Shown piece after piece: positions 36,416-45,613 of a DNA stretch of 64,000 bases (its first letter is position 1; every line of letters starts with the position of its first letter). The notes below the pieces were generated by a model, which had not been told where the DNA came from, made no database searches, and was given only the letters and a program-made list of their open reading frames with translations. The DNA is from Cupriavidus taiwanensis LMG 19424 (lineage in GTDB: Bacteria > Pseudomonadota > Gammaproteobacteria > Burkholderiales > Burkholderiaceae): assembly GCF_000069785.1 (NCBI RefSeq), contig NC_010530.1:2412001-2476000 (forward strand), read 5' to 3'. The position numbers and the translations under genes are program-made.

Positions 36416-37579
36416 ATGCTGCATCGCGCCCTGGAAGGTGTCCGGGTCCTGGATTTATCGCGCATCCTGGCCGGTCCCTGGTGTACCCAGAACCTGGCCG
36501 ACCTGGGCGCCGAGGTGACCAAGGTCGAATACCCCGAACGCGGCGACGATACCCGCGGCTGGGGGCCGCCCTATCTCGACGCACCGGCCGGCTCCGTAGG
36601 CGATCCGCGCCTGTCCGGCTACTTCATCTGCTGCAACCGCGGCAAGCGTTCGGTCGCGATCGACTACGGCTCGCCCGAAGGCGCGGCGCAGGTGCGCGAA
36701 CTGGCGCGCGACGCCGACGTGCTGGTCGAGAACTACAAGGTCGGCACGCTGCGCCGCTACGGGCTGGACTACGACACGCTCAAGGCGATCAACCCGCGCC
36801 TGGTCTACCTGTCGATCACCGGCTTCGGCCAGAGCGGGCCGATGGCGGACAAACCCGGCTACGACTACGTGTTCCAGGGCATGGGCGGGCTGATGAGCTA
36901 CACCGGGCAGCCCGACGGCACGCCCGGCGCCGGCCCGCTGCGCACCGGCGTGGCGGTGGTCGACCTCAGCACCGGCATGTATGCCACCTCCGCGGTGCTG
37001 GCCGCGCTGTACCAGCGCCAGCAGACCGGCGTGGGCGCGCACCTGGACATCGCCCTGCTTGACGTGGCCGTGGCGATGAACGCCAACCAGGCCGCCAACT
37101 ACCTGGTATCGGGCCAGAACCCGCAGCGCAGCGGCAACGCCCATCCCAACTGCGCGCCATACGAAGTGTTCCGCTGCGCCGACGGCCACCTGATCCTGGC
37201 GATCGGCAACGACAGCCAGTTCGCGCGCTTCTGCGCCGTGGCCGGCACCCCGGCGCTGGCGCAGGACCCGTGCTACGCCACCAATTCCGCGCGCATCGAA
37301 CACCTGGAAGCGTTGCGCGCGCAGCTCACCGCGCTCTTTCCCACGCGCACCCGCGCTGCCTGGACCGAGGCCTTCGATGCGGCGGGCGTGCCCTGGGGCC
37401 CCATCCACACCATGGACGAAGTCTTCGCCCATCCGCAGGTCAGGCACCGCAAGCTGATGCAGGTGGCCGAGCACCCCGTGATGGGCCGCGTGCCGATGGT
37501 GCGCAACCCGATGCTGGCCGGGCACGAGGGCCCGCCGGCACCGCCGCCGCTGCTGGGCGAACACAGCCCGCCGCGCTGA
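36416..37579 (+). CDS. CaiB/BaiF family (type III) CoA-transferase
   Basis: 387 residues from the ATG at 36416 with GGAG about six bases upstream. Family III CoA-transferase marks: LEGVRVLDLSRILAGPW at the start, GADVTKVE-like GAEVTKVEYPERGDD, NRGKRSVAIDY, ENYKVG and the catalytic Asp150 in KPGYDYVFQGMGG. It moves CoA between acyl-CoA and a free acid. It leads an operon with a Bug binding protein and an enoyl-CoA hydratase, pointing to uptake, activation and breakdown of an organic acid. Confidence 0.94.
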   Translation: MLHRALEGVRVLDLSRILAGPWCTQNLADLGAEVTKVEYPERGDDTRGWGPPYLDAPAGSVGDPRLSGYFICCNRGKRSVAIDYGSPEGAAQVRELARDADVLVENYKVGTLRRYGLDYDTLKAINPRLVYLSITGFGQSGPMADKPGYDYVFQGMGGLMSYTGQPDGTPGAGPLRTGVAVVDLSTGMYATSAVLAALYQRQQTGVGAHLDIALLDVAVAMNANQAANYLVSGQNPQRSGNAHPNCAPYEVFRCADGHLILAIGNDSQFARFCAVAGTPALAQDPCYATNSARIEHLEALRAQLTALFPTRTRAAWTEAFDAAGVPWGPIHTMDEVFAHPQVRHRKLMQVAEHPVMGRVPMVRNPMLAGHEGPPAPPPLLGEHSPPR

Positions 37580-37622
37580 CCGCCCCTTCACGACACCGAT
37601 AACCCTGACCCGGAGACACCCG

Positions 37623-38582
37623 ATGAAACCAGCCCTTTTCGCCATGGCCCTGTTCGGCATCGCCAGCAGCGCGCACGCCGCCTACCCCGAGCGGCCGATC
37701 AAGCTGATCGTGCCCTACGCGGCCGGCGGCACCACCGACATCATCGCCCGCATCGTCGGCACCCGCCTGGGCCCGGTGCTGGGCCAGCCGGTGGTGATCG
37801 AGAACCGCCCCGGCGCTGGCGGCGCGGTCGGAAGTGCCTACGCGGCCAAGCAGCCGGCCGACGGCTACACGCTGGTGATGGAGGTGGAAAGCTCGCACGC
37901 GGTCAACCCCAACGTCTACCTGAAGACGGCCTACGACCCGGTCAAGGACTTCGCGCCGATCAGCAACCTGGCCGACGTGCCCAACGTGCTGGTAGTCAAT
38001 CCGGCTTTCCCGGCCGCGGACCTGCCGTCGTTCATCAGGCAGCTCAAGGCCAATCCCGGCAAGTACTCGTTCGGCTCGTCGGGCAACGGCGGCCTGAGCC
38101 ACATGAACGGCGAGCTCTTCATGAATGCCACCGGCACGCGCATGCTGCATGTGCCGTACAAGGGCCTGGGCCCGGCGCTCAACGACGCGGTCGCCGGCCA
38201 GATCCAGGTCGTGTTCGACAATATCCCGTCGTCGTCCGGGCTGATCCAGGGCGGGCGGCTCAAGCCGCTGGCGGTGGCCGCGAAGCAGCGCCTGAAGGTG
38301 CTGCCCAACGTGCCCACCTATGCCGAGGCCGGCCTGCCGGCGATGAACAACCCGTCGTGGTTCGGCCTGGGCGCGCCGGCCGGCACGCCCGCCGCCATCC
38401 TCGACCAGCTCAATGACGCCGTGCGCCAGGTGCTGGCCGAGCCGGAGGTCATCGCCGCCATCGAAAAGCAAGGCGCGATTCCCGCACCGACCTCGCGCAA
38501 GGCCTTCGGCGACCTGATCCGTGGGCAGAACGCGCACTGGAAGCAGGTAGTCGAGGCCATCCATTTCACCAAGCTCCAGTAA
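37623..38582 (+). CDS. Bug-family tripartite tricarboxylate transporter substrate-binding protein
   Basis: 319 residues with a signal peptide (ALFAMALFGIASSAHAA, cleavage near 20). Bug signatures YPERPIKLIVPYAAGGTTDIIAR, VVIENRPGAGGAVG, FGSSGNGGLSHMNGELF and VPTYAEAGLPAMNNPSW. It would bind a carboxylate in the periplasm. Forty-three bases after the CoA-transferase gene, with GGAG before the ATG. No TctA/TctB genes are nearby. Confidence 0.94.
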   Translation: MKPALFAMALFGIASSAHAAYPERPIKLIVPYAAGGTTDIIARIVGTRLGPVLGQPVVIENRPGAGGAVGSAYAAKQPADGYTLVMEVESSHAVNPNVYLKTAYDPVKDFAPISNLADVPNVLVVNPAFPAADLPSFIRQLKANPGKYSFGSSGNGGLSHMNGELFMNATGTRMLHVPYKGLGPALNDAVAGQIQVVFDNIPSSSGLIQGGRLKPLAVAAKQRLKVLPNVPTYAEAGLPAMNNPSWFGLGAPAGTPAAILDQLNDAVRQVLAEPEVIAAIEKQGAIPAPTSRKAFGDLIRGQNAHWKQVVEAIHFTKLQ

Positions 38583-38597
38583 GCCCAGGGGACCCAC

Positions 38598-39374
38598 ATG
38601 AGCGCACTTCAGCAGGAACCGCACGCCGGCGTCGACATCGACGCGCGCGGCATTGCCACCGTCACCATCCGCGAGGCCGGCTCGCTCAATATCCTGAGCA
38701 CGCCGGTGATTGCCTCGCTCACGCGCGCGATCGAAGCGCTGGCCGCCCATGACGCGGTGCGCGTGCTGGTGCTGCGCGGCACGGGCGACAAGGGCTTCGT
38801 CGGCGGCGCCGACATCAAGGAAATGGCCGCGCTCGACCGCGCCAGCGCCGAAACCTTCATCAGCGGCCTGCGCCGCCTGTGCGATGCGGTGCGCCACCTG
38901 CCGGTGCCGGTGATCGCGCGCATGCCGGGCTGGTGCCTCGGCGGCGGGCTGGAACTGGCGCTGGCGTGCGACCTGCGCATCGCCGCCGACACCGCGCAGC
39001 TTGGCATGCCCGAGGTGAAGGTCGGCATCCCGTCGGTGATCCACGCCGCGCTGATGCCGCGCCTGATCGGCAATGCACGCACCGCGTGGATGCTGCTGAC
39101 GGGCGAGATCTCCGACGCCGCCGAGGCGCTGCAGTGGGGGCTGGTCAGCCGCGTGGTGCCGCTGGCGGGGCTGGACCAGGAAGTCGAACGCGTGGCCGCG
39201 CTGCTGGCGGGCTTCGGCCCGGTCGCGGTGCGCCAGCAGAAGCGCCTGCTGCGCGAGTGGGAAGACGCGCCGCTGGACGTCTCGATCGGCAACAGCGTGA
39301 CCGAGTTCGGCAGCGCCTTCGACACCGGCGAGCCGCAGCAGCACATGGCCACCTTCCTGAACCGCAAGCGCTGA
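38598..39374 (+). CDS. Enoyl-CoA hydratase/isomerase family protein
   Basis: 258 residues of the crotonase fold. Oxyanion-hole region LRGTGDKGFVGGADIKEMA, then the paired glutamates in GGGLELALACDLRIAAD and GMPEVKVGIPS. Members hydrate trans-2-enoyl-CoA or act as isomerase or hydrolase. Here it probably handles the CoA ester made by the CoA-transferase two genes upstream. It starts 15 bases after the Bug stop with GGGGAC-type bases upstream. Confidence 0.92.
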   Translation: MSALQQEPHAGVDIDARGIATVTIREAGSLNILSTPVIASLTRAIEALAAHDAVRVLVLRGTGDKGFVGGADIKEMAALDRASAETFISGLRRLCDAVRHLPVPVIARMPGWCLGGGLELALACDLRIAADTAQLGMPEVKVGIPSVIHAALMPRLIGNARTAWMLLTGEISDAAEALQWGLVSRVVPLAGLDQEVERVAALLAGFGPVAVRQQKRLLREWEDAPLDVSIGNSVTEFGSAFDTGEPQQHMATFLNRKR

Positions 39375-39389
39375 AGCCGGGACGGTAGG

Positions 39390-40337
39390 TTACGGCGCCG
39401 TGGCGGCCATGGCGCCGCCTTCGCGCGTGGCCACCACGCGCGGATCGTTGAGCAGGAACTGTGCGAAGGCCTCGGCAAACGCGGGCAGCCTGCCGTCGGC
39501 GCGCACGATCAGGTTCAGCTCGCGCAAGGCCCACGGCTCGGCCAGCCGCACCCCTGCCACGCGCGCCTCGCGCAGGGCTTGTGCCGCGACGCTGCTGGGC
39601 ACCAGCGCCACGCCCACGCCAGCTTCGGCCAGCGACAGCACCGCATCGAAGCTGTGCGCATGCAGGCGCACGTTGGGGCCCTTGCCGGCGCGCTGCGCCA
39701 TCTCGCGCAGGAACAGGAAGTTGCTGCTGGTGCGGCTCATGCAGACGAAGTCGAACGCCAGTGCCGCGCCGAAGCGCACCTCGGGCTCGCGCGCGAGCGG
39801 GTGGTCCGCCGCCATCACAAGGATCAGCTCGTCGCGCGCGTAGCGCACCGAGCGCACGCCGGCCGCGTCGCCGCCGGTGTGGAAATCCCCGGCCAGGATA
39901 CCGACATCGGCCTCGTGCGCCGCCACCGCGGCCAGGATCGACTGGCTGGCGCGTTCCTCCAAGTCGATGTTGACGTCCGGATTGGCCAGCAGGAAGCGGC
40001 TCACGCTGGGGATGATGAAGCCGTTGAGCGAGCTGCTGTTGGCCAGCAGCCGGATATTGCCCTTCAGCCCCGCGGAGAAACGCCCGACCTCGCCGTGCAT
40101 GCGCTCCACGCCCAGCAGCAGTTCGCGCACATGGACCAGCAGGGTTTCGCCGGCCGGCGTCAGTTCCATGCCGCGCGCCGTGCGCACGAACAACGGCGTT
40201 CCCATGGCGTGCTCGAGGTTCTTCAGCCGGTAGCTTGCCGCCGACGCCGTGATATGGGTGGCCGATGCGCCGCCCGACAGGCTTTGCGCATCGGCAATGG
40301 CCTGGAACAGGCGCAGGTCGGTCAATTCGTAACGCAA
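39390..40337 (-). CDS. LysR-family transcriptional regulator (CbbR/CysB-like organisation)
   Basis: 315 residues from TTG at 40337 with GGAG six bases upstream; a longer in-frame reading upstream starts far away and has no family resemblance. N-terminal winged helix: LRLFQAIADAQSLSGGASATHITASAASYRL, then HAMGTPLFVRTARGMELTPAGE. The effector domain begins near residue 90 (NIRLLANSSSLNGFI). It is convergent with the CoA-transferase operon, ending 15 bases from it, and is the natural candidate to regulate it. The next plus-strand gene, a VOC protein, diverges from it across 299 bases. Confidence 0.9.
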   Translation of the reverse strand: MRYELTDLRLFQAIADAQSLSGGASATHITASAASYRLKNLEHAMGTPLFVRTARGMELTPAGETLLVHVRELLLGVERMHGEVGRFSAGLKGNIRLLANSSSLNGFIIPSVSRFLLANPDVNIDLEERASQSILAAVAAHEADVGILAGDFHTGGDAAGVRSVRYARDELILVMAADHPLAREPEVRFGAALAFDFVCMSRTSSNFLFLREMAQRAGKGPNVRLHAHSFDAVLSLAEAGVGVALVPSSVAAQALREARVAGVRLAEPWALRELNLIVRADGRLPAFAEAFAQFLLNDPRVVATREGGAMAATAP

Positions 40338-40474
40338 GGCAACTCCATTTGGGCCGAGGCAGTCGAAACGGGGGTAGCGGGTGGAAACAGGCGGCGGTGG
40401 CGTGTCGCGGGCAATTCTAGTGCACGCCCAAGGGCTTTCCTGCGGCCGCACCGTCCAGCCGACCGCGCATTCGA

Positions 40475-40525
40475 TGTGGACGCCGTCCATTTTCTTTGCT
40501 AAGGTATTGTGGACGGCGTACACAA
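40475..40525. promoter_or_regulatory. Pair of palindromic operator-like sites
   Basis: TTGTGGACGGCGTACACAA (40507-40525) is a 19-base near-perfect palindrome (one mismatched pair). A related site with core TGGACGCCGTCCA lies at 40477-40489. Both share GTGGACGnCGT. They sit in the 299-base region between the LysR and VOC genes. The shape resembles TetR-family operators, but no TetR gene is in the window. Confidence 0.5.
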
Positions 40526-40636
40526 ACGTGCGCGCCATTGCCAGCGCGCCGGTTCGCGGCCAGAGTCTCGCGGCTTGCAGACGGCGCCCATGCCAGGATT
40601 CCCGCGGCCACGCGCCGCCCATTCACAGGAGTTGTC

Positions 40637-41062
40637 ATGCAAGTCCAGCCCTATCTGTTTTTCGAAGGCCGTTGCGATGAAGCGGTCGAGTTCTACAAGC
40701 AGACCCTTGGCGCCAAGGTCAACGCCCGCATGACCTTCGCCGACAACCCCGACGCCGGCAAGGGCGGCGAAGGCTGCCAGCCCGGCGCGGGCGCGCAGGA
40801 CAAGGTCATGCACCTGGAATTCCAGGTCGGCGACAGCATCATCCTGGCCTCCGACGGACAGTGCTCGAACCAGCCCGCGTTCCAGGGTTTCGGCCTGGCG
40901 ATCACATTCCCCGACAAGGCCGGGGTCGAAAAGGCGTTCAACGGTCTGAAGGAAGGCGGCCAGGTGCTGATGCCGCTGGACAAGACCTTCTTTGCCGAGC
41001 AGTTCGGCATGGTGGCCGACCGTTTCGGCATCATGTGGATGCTGCTGACGGCGCCCAAGTAA
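40637..41062 (+). CDS. VOC family protein (PhnB/glyoxalase-like)
   Basis: 141 residues; AGGAG at 40627-40631 precedes the ATG. The PhnB-type glyoxalase-bleomycin-resistance fold is shown by QPYLFFEGRCDEAVEFYKQTLGA (in parts), MHLEFQVGDSIILASDG and the C-terminal MVADRFGIMWML. Family members include metal-dependent lyases, but many have unknown function. The palindromes upstream (40475-40525) may control it. Confidence 0.9.
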   Translation: MQVQPYLFFEGRCDEAVEFYKQTLGAKVNARMTFADNPDAGKGGEGCQPGAGAQDKVMHLEFQVGDSIILASDGQCSNQPAFQGFGLAITFPDKAGVEKAFNGLKEGGQVLMPLDKTFFAEQFGMVADRFGIMWMLLTAPK

Positions 41063-41155
41063 GCCCGGCACGCACGTTCCCGGCCGGCGGCGCGCCCGCG
41101 GGGCAATCCCCGCGATCGGTTTACAATGCGCGCCGCCCGCCGGAGAAACCTAGCC

Positions 41156-41359
41156 ATGGATGATCGCCTCAACGAACTCGAAATCAAGCTCGCCTTCCAG
41201 GAAGACTTGCTGGATACCCTGAACAGCACCGTGGCGCGCCAGCAGCAGCAGATCGACCTGCTGCAGGAACAGTTCCGCGCGCTGTACCAGCAAGTGCGCA
41301 GCGCTGCCACCACCGCGGCCGAAGCCGACCCGGCGCAGGAAATTCCGCCGCACTACTGA
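41156..41359 (+). CDS. slyX: SlyX family protein
   Basis: 67 residues, a short helical protein with the SlyX pattern: LNELEIKLAFQEDLLDTLN, then VARQQQQIDLLQEQFRALY and a Pro-rich end PPHY. The heptad spacing predicts a coiled coil. Function unknown despite wide conservation. TACAAT at 41122-41127 may be the -10 box and GGAGA lies ten bases before the ATG. Confidence 0.92.
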   Translation: MDDRLNELEIKLAFQEDLLDTLNSTVARQQQQIDLLQEQFRALYQQVRSAATTAAEADPAQEIPPHY

Positions 41360-41460
41360 GCCGAACGGCACACCCCCCAGGCCATCCGTTTGCCGATGTG
41401 ACGGAACGCCGCCCCTGCCGCGGCGGTCTGACAGGCTGATCCCATTTGCCGCGTCTTCCC

Positions 41461-42030
41461 ATGGCGCGTCCGACCCGCCACATGCGCCTGAAACGCTCCC
41501 TGCTCCTTGCCGCCGCCTGCATCGCCGCCCCGGCCTTTGCCGGCTACAACGTCTGGACCGGCGAATACTCCCTGACCCGGCAGGAACTGCAGACCGAACT
41601 GGACAAGCGCTTCCCCGCCACGCTGCGCTACGCCGAAGTCGTCAGCGTCCAGCTCAGCCACCCGCGGCTGGTGCTGGATGAAGCCAGCAACCGCCTCACC
41701 ACCCATGTCGACGCCCGCCTGACCAACGCCCTGCTGCCTTCGCCCCCGGTCAACGGCAAGCTGGCATTGAACAGCGGCATACGCTATGACCCGGCCAGGC
41801 GCGCGGTGCTGCTCGACAACCCCACCGTGCAGCAGGTCGACGTCACCGGCATGGCGCTCTATCGCGAACAGCTCAACGCCATCGGCGCCGTGGTCGCGCA
41901 GCAGTTGCTGAAGGATTATCCGATCTACACCTTCAAGCCGGAGGAGTTGCGCGTCGGCGGCAGGGAAGTGGAACCGGGGGCGATTACGGTGGGCAAGGAT
42001 GAGGTGCGGGTGGAGGTGAAGCAGCGGTAG
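41461..42030 (+). CDS. DUF1439 domain-containing periplasmic protein/lipoprotein-like
   Basis: 189 residues from the ATG at 41461; a start at 41482 (MRLKRS) is equally possible. N-terminal signal peptide RSLLLAAACIAAPAFAG, no clear lipobox. The mature part (YSLTRQELQTELDKRFP, LSHPRLVLDEASNRL, LNSGIRYDPARRAVLL, LKDYPIYTFKPEELRVGG) fits DUF1439 (YceB-like), a small domain of unknown function related to lipid-binding TULIP-like folds. It would be periplasmic. It ends two bases from the convergent MFS gene. Confidence 0.82.
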   Translation: MARPTRHMRLKRSLLLAAACIAAPAFAGYNVWTGEYSLTRQELQTELDKRFPATLRYAEVVSVQLSHPRLVLDEASNRLTTHVDARLTNALLPSPPVNGKLALNSGIRYDPARRAVLLDNPTVQQVDVTGMALYREQLNAIGAVVAQQLLKDYPIYTFKPEELRVGGREVEPGAITVGKDEVRVEVKQR

Positions 42031-42031
42031 G

Positions 42032-43276
42032 CTACGGACCGGCCTGCTCTGCGTCCGCTGGCTGTTCGGCCTGCCGGCCGGCGTGCCCGCGTTGCGCTCG
42101 CCGGGCCCAGAACCAGCCGCCGGCAATGGCAAGGCAGCCGCTCAGAGCGAACACCAGCGGAATCCCGATCTTGCGCCCCAGCACGCCGCCCAGCAGCGGC
42201 GCGAGCACCAGCGCCACCAGTTGCACGCTCCTGGCCGTGGCGCTGACGCTGCCCAGACAATGGCGCGGGCATTGCTGCTGGATCGCCACGGCCTGGCTCA
42301 GGCACGCCAGGCAATAGGCGCAGCCATTCACCATCCAGAGCCCCAGCCACAGCATCGTGGTCATGCCGCTGCCGGTGCCGGCCAGCACGCCGGGGATCAG
42401 CACGGTCAGTCCGACCACGGCGAGCCCGGGCGGCGCCAGGCGGATGCCATACCGCCGGTACAGGCGCGGGAACGCCAGCGCGCCACACACGGCGCCCGCG
42501 GCAGTGCCGCTCACCAGCATGCCAAACACCGATACCGGTAACCCCTGTGACCTGATGAACAGCGCCAGCAGCGGATCATAGAATCCGAAGACCGCCGTCA
42601 GCAGGAACACGCAGCTGAACGACACCCGCACGTCATGACTGTTGCGCAGCAGCGCCATCAGTGGCCCGAGCCGCAACGCGCCCGGTGCCGGCGTGCCTTG
42701 CGCTGCGACCGGGCGCGCCCGGTCGCGCAGGGGCACAAGGCACACCATGGCAAGCAATGACAGGCCGGCCGAAAGCCAGAGTCCGGACATTGGCCCGTGC
42801 AGCGCGGTCGCGCCCGCCGCGATCAGCGGCGCGCACACCTTGGTGATCTGGTCGGCCGCCGTCACCAGGCCAGCATTGGCGGCAAGCTGTGCATGGCTGA
42901 GCATTGACCGGGCCATGACCTGTTCCGGCGGCAAGGCACTGGCATTGGCCAGCGCCTTGAGCATGAGCAGGAGCACGAACACGTTCAGGTCTGACGCCAC
43001 GAGCAGCAGCAACGATGTCATGCCGCGCGCGCTGTAACTGGCAAACAGCATGGCAACAGGGTTGCCCCGGTCGGCCAGCCAGCCGAAGAAGGGCCCTCCG
43101 ACCAGCACCGGCATGACGAACAGCGAGGCAGCGACGCCGGCCGCGGTCGCATCCGCGCCCCAGTGGAAGGCGAGCAGCGAAAAGACGACGGTGGCGTCGA
43201 GCCACACCATCAGGGCGCTGACGATCCTGGCGGCGAGCAGCGGCCTGTATCCGGGGACGGCGGCCAGCCTTTGCAT
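42032..43276 (-). CDS. MFS transporter
   Basis: 414 residues, twelve predicted helices. It starts RPLLAARIVSALMVWLDATVVFSLLAF and has FFGWLADRGNPVAMLF between helices 2 and 3, a looser form of MFS motif A. It resembles the drug/siderophore-type MFS group (MFS_3). Substrate unknown. Single gene, convergent with the DUF1439 gene; the stop codons nearly touch. Confidence 0.85.
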   Translation of the reverse strand: MQRLAAVPGYRPLLAARIVSALMVWLDATVVFSLLAFHWGADATAAGVAASLFVMPVLVGGPFFGWLADRGNPVAMLFASYSARGMTSLLLLVASDLNVFVLLLMLKALANASALPPEQVMARSMLSHAQLAANAGLVTAADQITKVCAPLIAAGATALHGPMSGLWLSAGLSLLAMVCLVPLRDRARPVAAQGTPAPGALRLGPLMALLRNSHDVRVSFSCVFLLTAVFGFYDPLLALFIRSQGLPVSVFGMLVSGTAAGAVCGALAFPRLYRRYGIRLAPPGLAVVGLTVLIPGVLAGTGSGMTTMLWLGLWMVNGCAYCLACLSQAVAIQQQCPRHCLGSVSATARSVQLVALVLAPLLGGVLGRKIGIPLVFALSGCLAIAGGWFWARRAQRGHAGRQAEQPADAEQAGP

Positions 43277-43411
43277 GGGAAGGGAGCAACGCGTTGTCGA
43301 AGCGGGTCAGCATAGAACGCGATCGCCGCCCCAGGCCGCCGCATGCGCTAGATTCCGACCTTTCCGCGGTGCATTTCAGAACTTGCGGGACGATTCCGGC
43401 GAAATCTCAGA

Positions 43412-44332
43412 TCATCCGGGCATCGGATTTCGCCCTCCCCTGAACACCAGCCCCAACCCCCCAAGCACCGCCCCCATCCCCGCCAGCGCGAGCGCCGTCA
43501 TGCGGTTGCCCAGCAGCAGGTAATCGAGCGCCGCGGTGCCCGCCGGCACCAGGTAGAACAGGCTGGTCACGTTGACCAGGTTGCCGGCGTGGATCAACCG
43601 GTAGAACAGCAGCGTCGCGCCGATGGAAATCCCCAGCGCCAGCCACAGCAGCGGCGCGGCAAATGCCAGCGACGCTTCAAAGGCGAAGGGCTGGAACGGC
43701 AGGCATAGCAGGCACGCCGCCAGGCTGGCGCCGTACTGCAGCGGCAGTACTTCGGCCGGGGCGCGCGTGCTGCGCTTCTGCAGGATGGCGCCGAGCGTCA
43801 TGCTGGCCAGCGAGGCCAGCGCGCACAGCACGCCCGCCGGCGACAGCCTGGCCAGCAACAGGCTGTCGGCCACGACCATGGCGAGCCCCGCGAAGGCCAG
43901 CGCCAGGCCGCCCAGGCGCGCGGCGCTGGCGCGGCGCTCGGTGAGCAGCAGTGTCAGCATCGGCTGCGCGCCGAGCACCGTGGCCAGCACGCCGGGCGTC
44001 ATGCCATGGTCCAGGGCCAGAAAGTAAAAGACGGCGTAGCCGCCGATCAGCAGCAGCCCCGCGCACGCCGTGTGCAGCCGCTCGCCGCGCGGCGGCAGCA
44101 GGCGCTTGCGCGCCAGGCCAAGCGCGCCCAGCACGGCGCAGACCAGCGCAAAGCGCAGCGTCAGCAGGGCGAACGGGGTGGCGTGGTCGAGCGCCAGCCG
44201 GGCGGCGATGGCGCCGCTGCTCCACAGCAGCACGAACAGCGGCGTGGCCCAGAGGGCAGTGGATGTGGTGCGCGTGGCGAGCGTGTTGCGCGGGGCGTCG
44301 AAGCGCGCCGCGCAGTCTTCGTTGTTGGTCAT
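43412..44332 (-). CDS. DMT-superfamily EamA transporter
   Basis: 306 residues, ten predicted helices in two EamA repeats. Repeat 1: FVLLWSSGAIAARLALDHATPFALLTLRF (in parts), ending in LGAQPMLTLLL. Repeat 2 begins near residue 165 and ends SLFYLVPAGTAALDYLLLGN. Such proteins export amino acids or other metabolites. No neighbour suggests a substrate. Confidence 0.9.
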   Translation of the reverse strand: MTNNEDCAARFDAPRNTLATRTTSTALWATPLFVLLWSSGAIAARLALDHATPFALLTLRFALVCAVLGALGLARKRLLPPRGERLHTACAGLLLIGGYAVFYFLALDHGMTPGVLATVLGAQPMLTLLLTERRASAARLGGLALAFAGLAMVVADSLLLARLSPAGVLCALASLASMTLGAILQKRSTRAPAEVLPLQYGASLAACLLCLPFQPFAFEASLAFAAPLLWLALGISIGATLLFYRLIHAGNLVNVTSLFYLVPAGTAALDYLLLGNRMTALALAGMGAVLGGLGLVFRGGRNPMPG

Positions 44333-44714
44333 GGCTTGTCATCTGTCGTCAGCTTGGCAGGCTCTGGCAACGCGCATCGGCATGCGGCCACGGCACGGCG
44401 ACAGCGCGCACGGGCGTGCGGCTGCCGTGCGCGCGGGCACACGGATGCGGGACTACCGGAGACGAGAAGGGCTGGGGCGCGTGCCCGTCAGCCGCGCGGC
44501 GGCGGCGGATGTGCACCGCCAGAGAACGGCGGCGGCGGCGCGACAGATGTGAACGCAGGCTGGCGACGCGGGCACGGCAACGCGCGGCCCGGGGGCGCGG
44601 CGATGACGGGGCGTTGGCGGTCTGCGGTCATGGTGGAAATCGGAGGCCTTGAAGAAAGATCGACCGGCGTCGATCAACGTGGTGTGGCGATGCTATGCCC
44701 GCACAGCGCGCGCG
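44333..44714. other. Gene-free stretch between the EamA and sirtuin genes
   Basis: These 382 bases carry GC-rich low-complexity sequence (many CGG/CGC triplets near 44500-44600). Open frames across it are compositional. No hairpin with a T-run, palindrome or RNA gene was recognised. It probably contains the EamA gene promoter (minus strand) near its left end. Confidence 0.4.
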
Positions 44715-45578
44715 TCAACGAAATCCTGCTGCGTCCTGCTCCAGCCGTGACACCAGGGCCTGCAGCGCCGGGGCACAGCCGGCCTCGACCTTCAGCGACA
44801 GCATGGCGTCGGCCCGCGTGGTGCCCAGGTTGAGCGCGGCGACCGGCTTGCCCATCTGGCCGGCCCAGACGCAGAAGCGGTAGCCGGAATAGACCATCAG
44901 CGACGACCCCACCACCAGCACGGCATCCGCGGCCGCCAGCGCGGCGCGCGCGGCATCGACACGCGCGCGCGGCACGGATTCGCCGAAGAACACCACGTCC
45001 GGCTTGAGGATGCCGCCGCAATGGCCGCAATCGGGCACCTGGAACTGCGCGAACAGCGGCGATTCGAAATGCACGTCGCCATCGGCCGCGGGCGGCGCGA
45101 TCACGTCGCGCAACGCCGCGTTGCGCGACACCAGCCAGTCCTGCAGGCCGGCGCGGTCGTGGCTGGCGCCACAATCCAGGCAGACGGCGCTGGCCAGGCT
45201 GCCGTGCAGCTCGATCACGCCGTGGCTGCCGGCGCGCTGGTGCAGGCCGTCGACATTCTGCGTGACCAGCGCGGTGAGCCGGCCCTGGGCGCCAAGCCGC
45301 GCCAGCGCATGGTGGGCGTCGTTGGGCCGCGCCTGCCACGCCAGCGGCCAGCCGAGCATGCTGCGCGCCCAGTAGCGCTGGCGCCCGGCATGCGAGCCGA
45401 GAAAGGCCTGCAGCGTGATCGGCGGCGAGCGCTGCCACTGGCCGCGCGCGTCGCGGTAGCCGGGAATACCGGAATCGGTGCTGATGCCGGCGCCGGTCAG
45501 CACGAACAGGCGCGGGTGGCGCTGCACGAAATCGAACAGCGCCGCCTCGGCCGCGGGGGCGGGGTGCGATGGCTGCAT
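44715..45578 (-). CDS. Sirtuin-type NAD-dependent protein deacylase
   Basis: 287 residues. NAD-binding GAGISTDSGIPGYRD at 29-43, TQNVDGLH near 107-113, catalytic H125 in VIELHGSL and four zinc cysteines C133/C136 and C184/C187. FFGESVPRARV and VVGSSLMVYSG complete the Sir2 fold. It removes acetyl or other acyl groups from lysines with NAD+. The group resembles longer class II bacterial sirtuins (SIRT4-like) rather than CobB. The upstream gene at 45614-45853 is 35 bases away on the same strand and may be co-transcribed. Confidence 0.94.
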   Translation of the reverse strand: MQPSHPAPAAEAALFDFVQRHPRLFVLTGAGISTDSGIPGYRDARGQWQRSPPITLQAFLGSHAGRQRYWARSMLGWPLAWQARPNDAHHALARLGAQGRLTALVTQNVDGLHQRAGSHGVIELHGSLASAVCLDCGASHDRAGLQDWLVSRNAALRDVIAPPAADGDVHFESPLFAQFQVPDCGHCGGILKPDVVFFGESVPRARVDAARAALAAADAVLVVGSSLMVYSGYRFCVWAGQMGKPVAALNLGTTRADAMLSLKVEAGCAPALQALVSRLEQDAAGFR

Positions 45579-45613
45579 CGTCAGGGCGCTCGGGTGGGCA
45601 CTCAGGTGGACGC

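Noticed and set aside
44333..44714. Possible small gene or RNA in the gap between EamA and sirtuin genes
   Set aside because: Only CGG-rich low-complexity sequence; no start with a ribosome-binding site, hairpin with T-run or promoter was seen.
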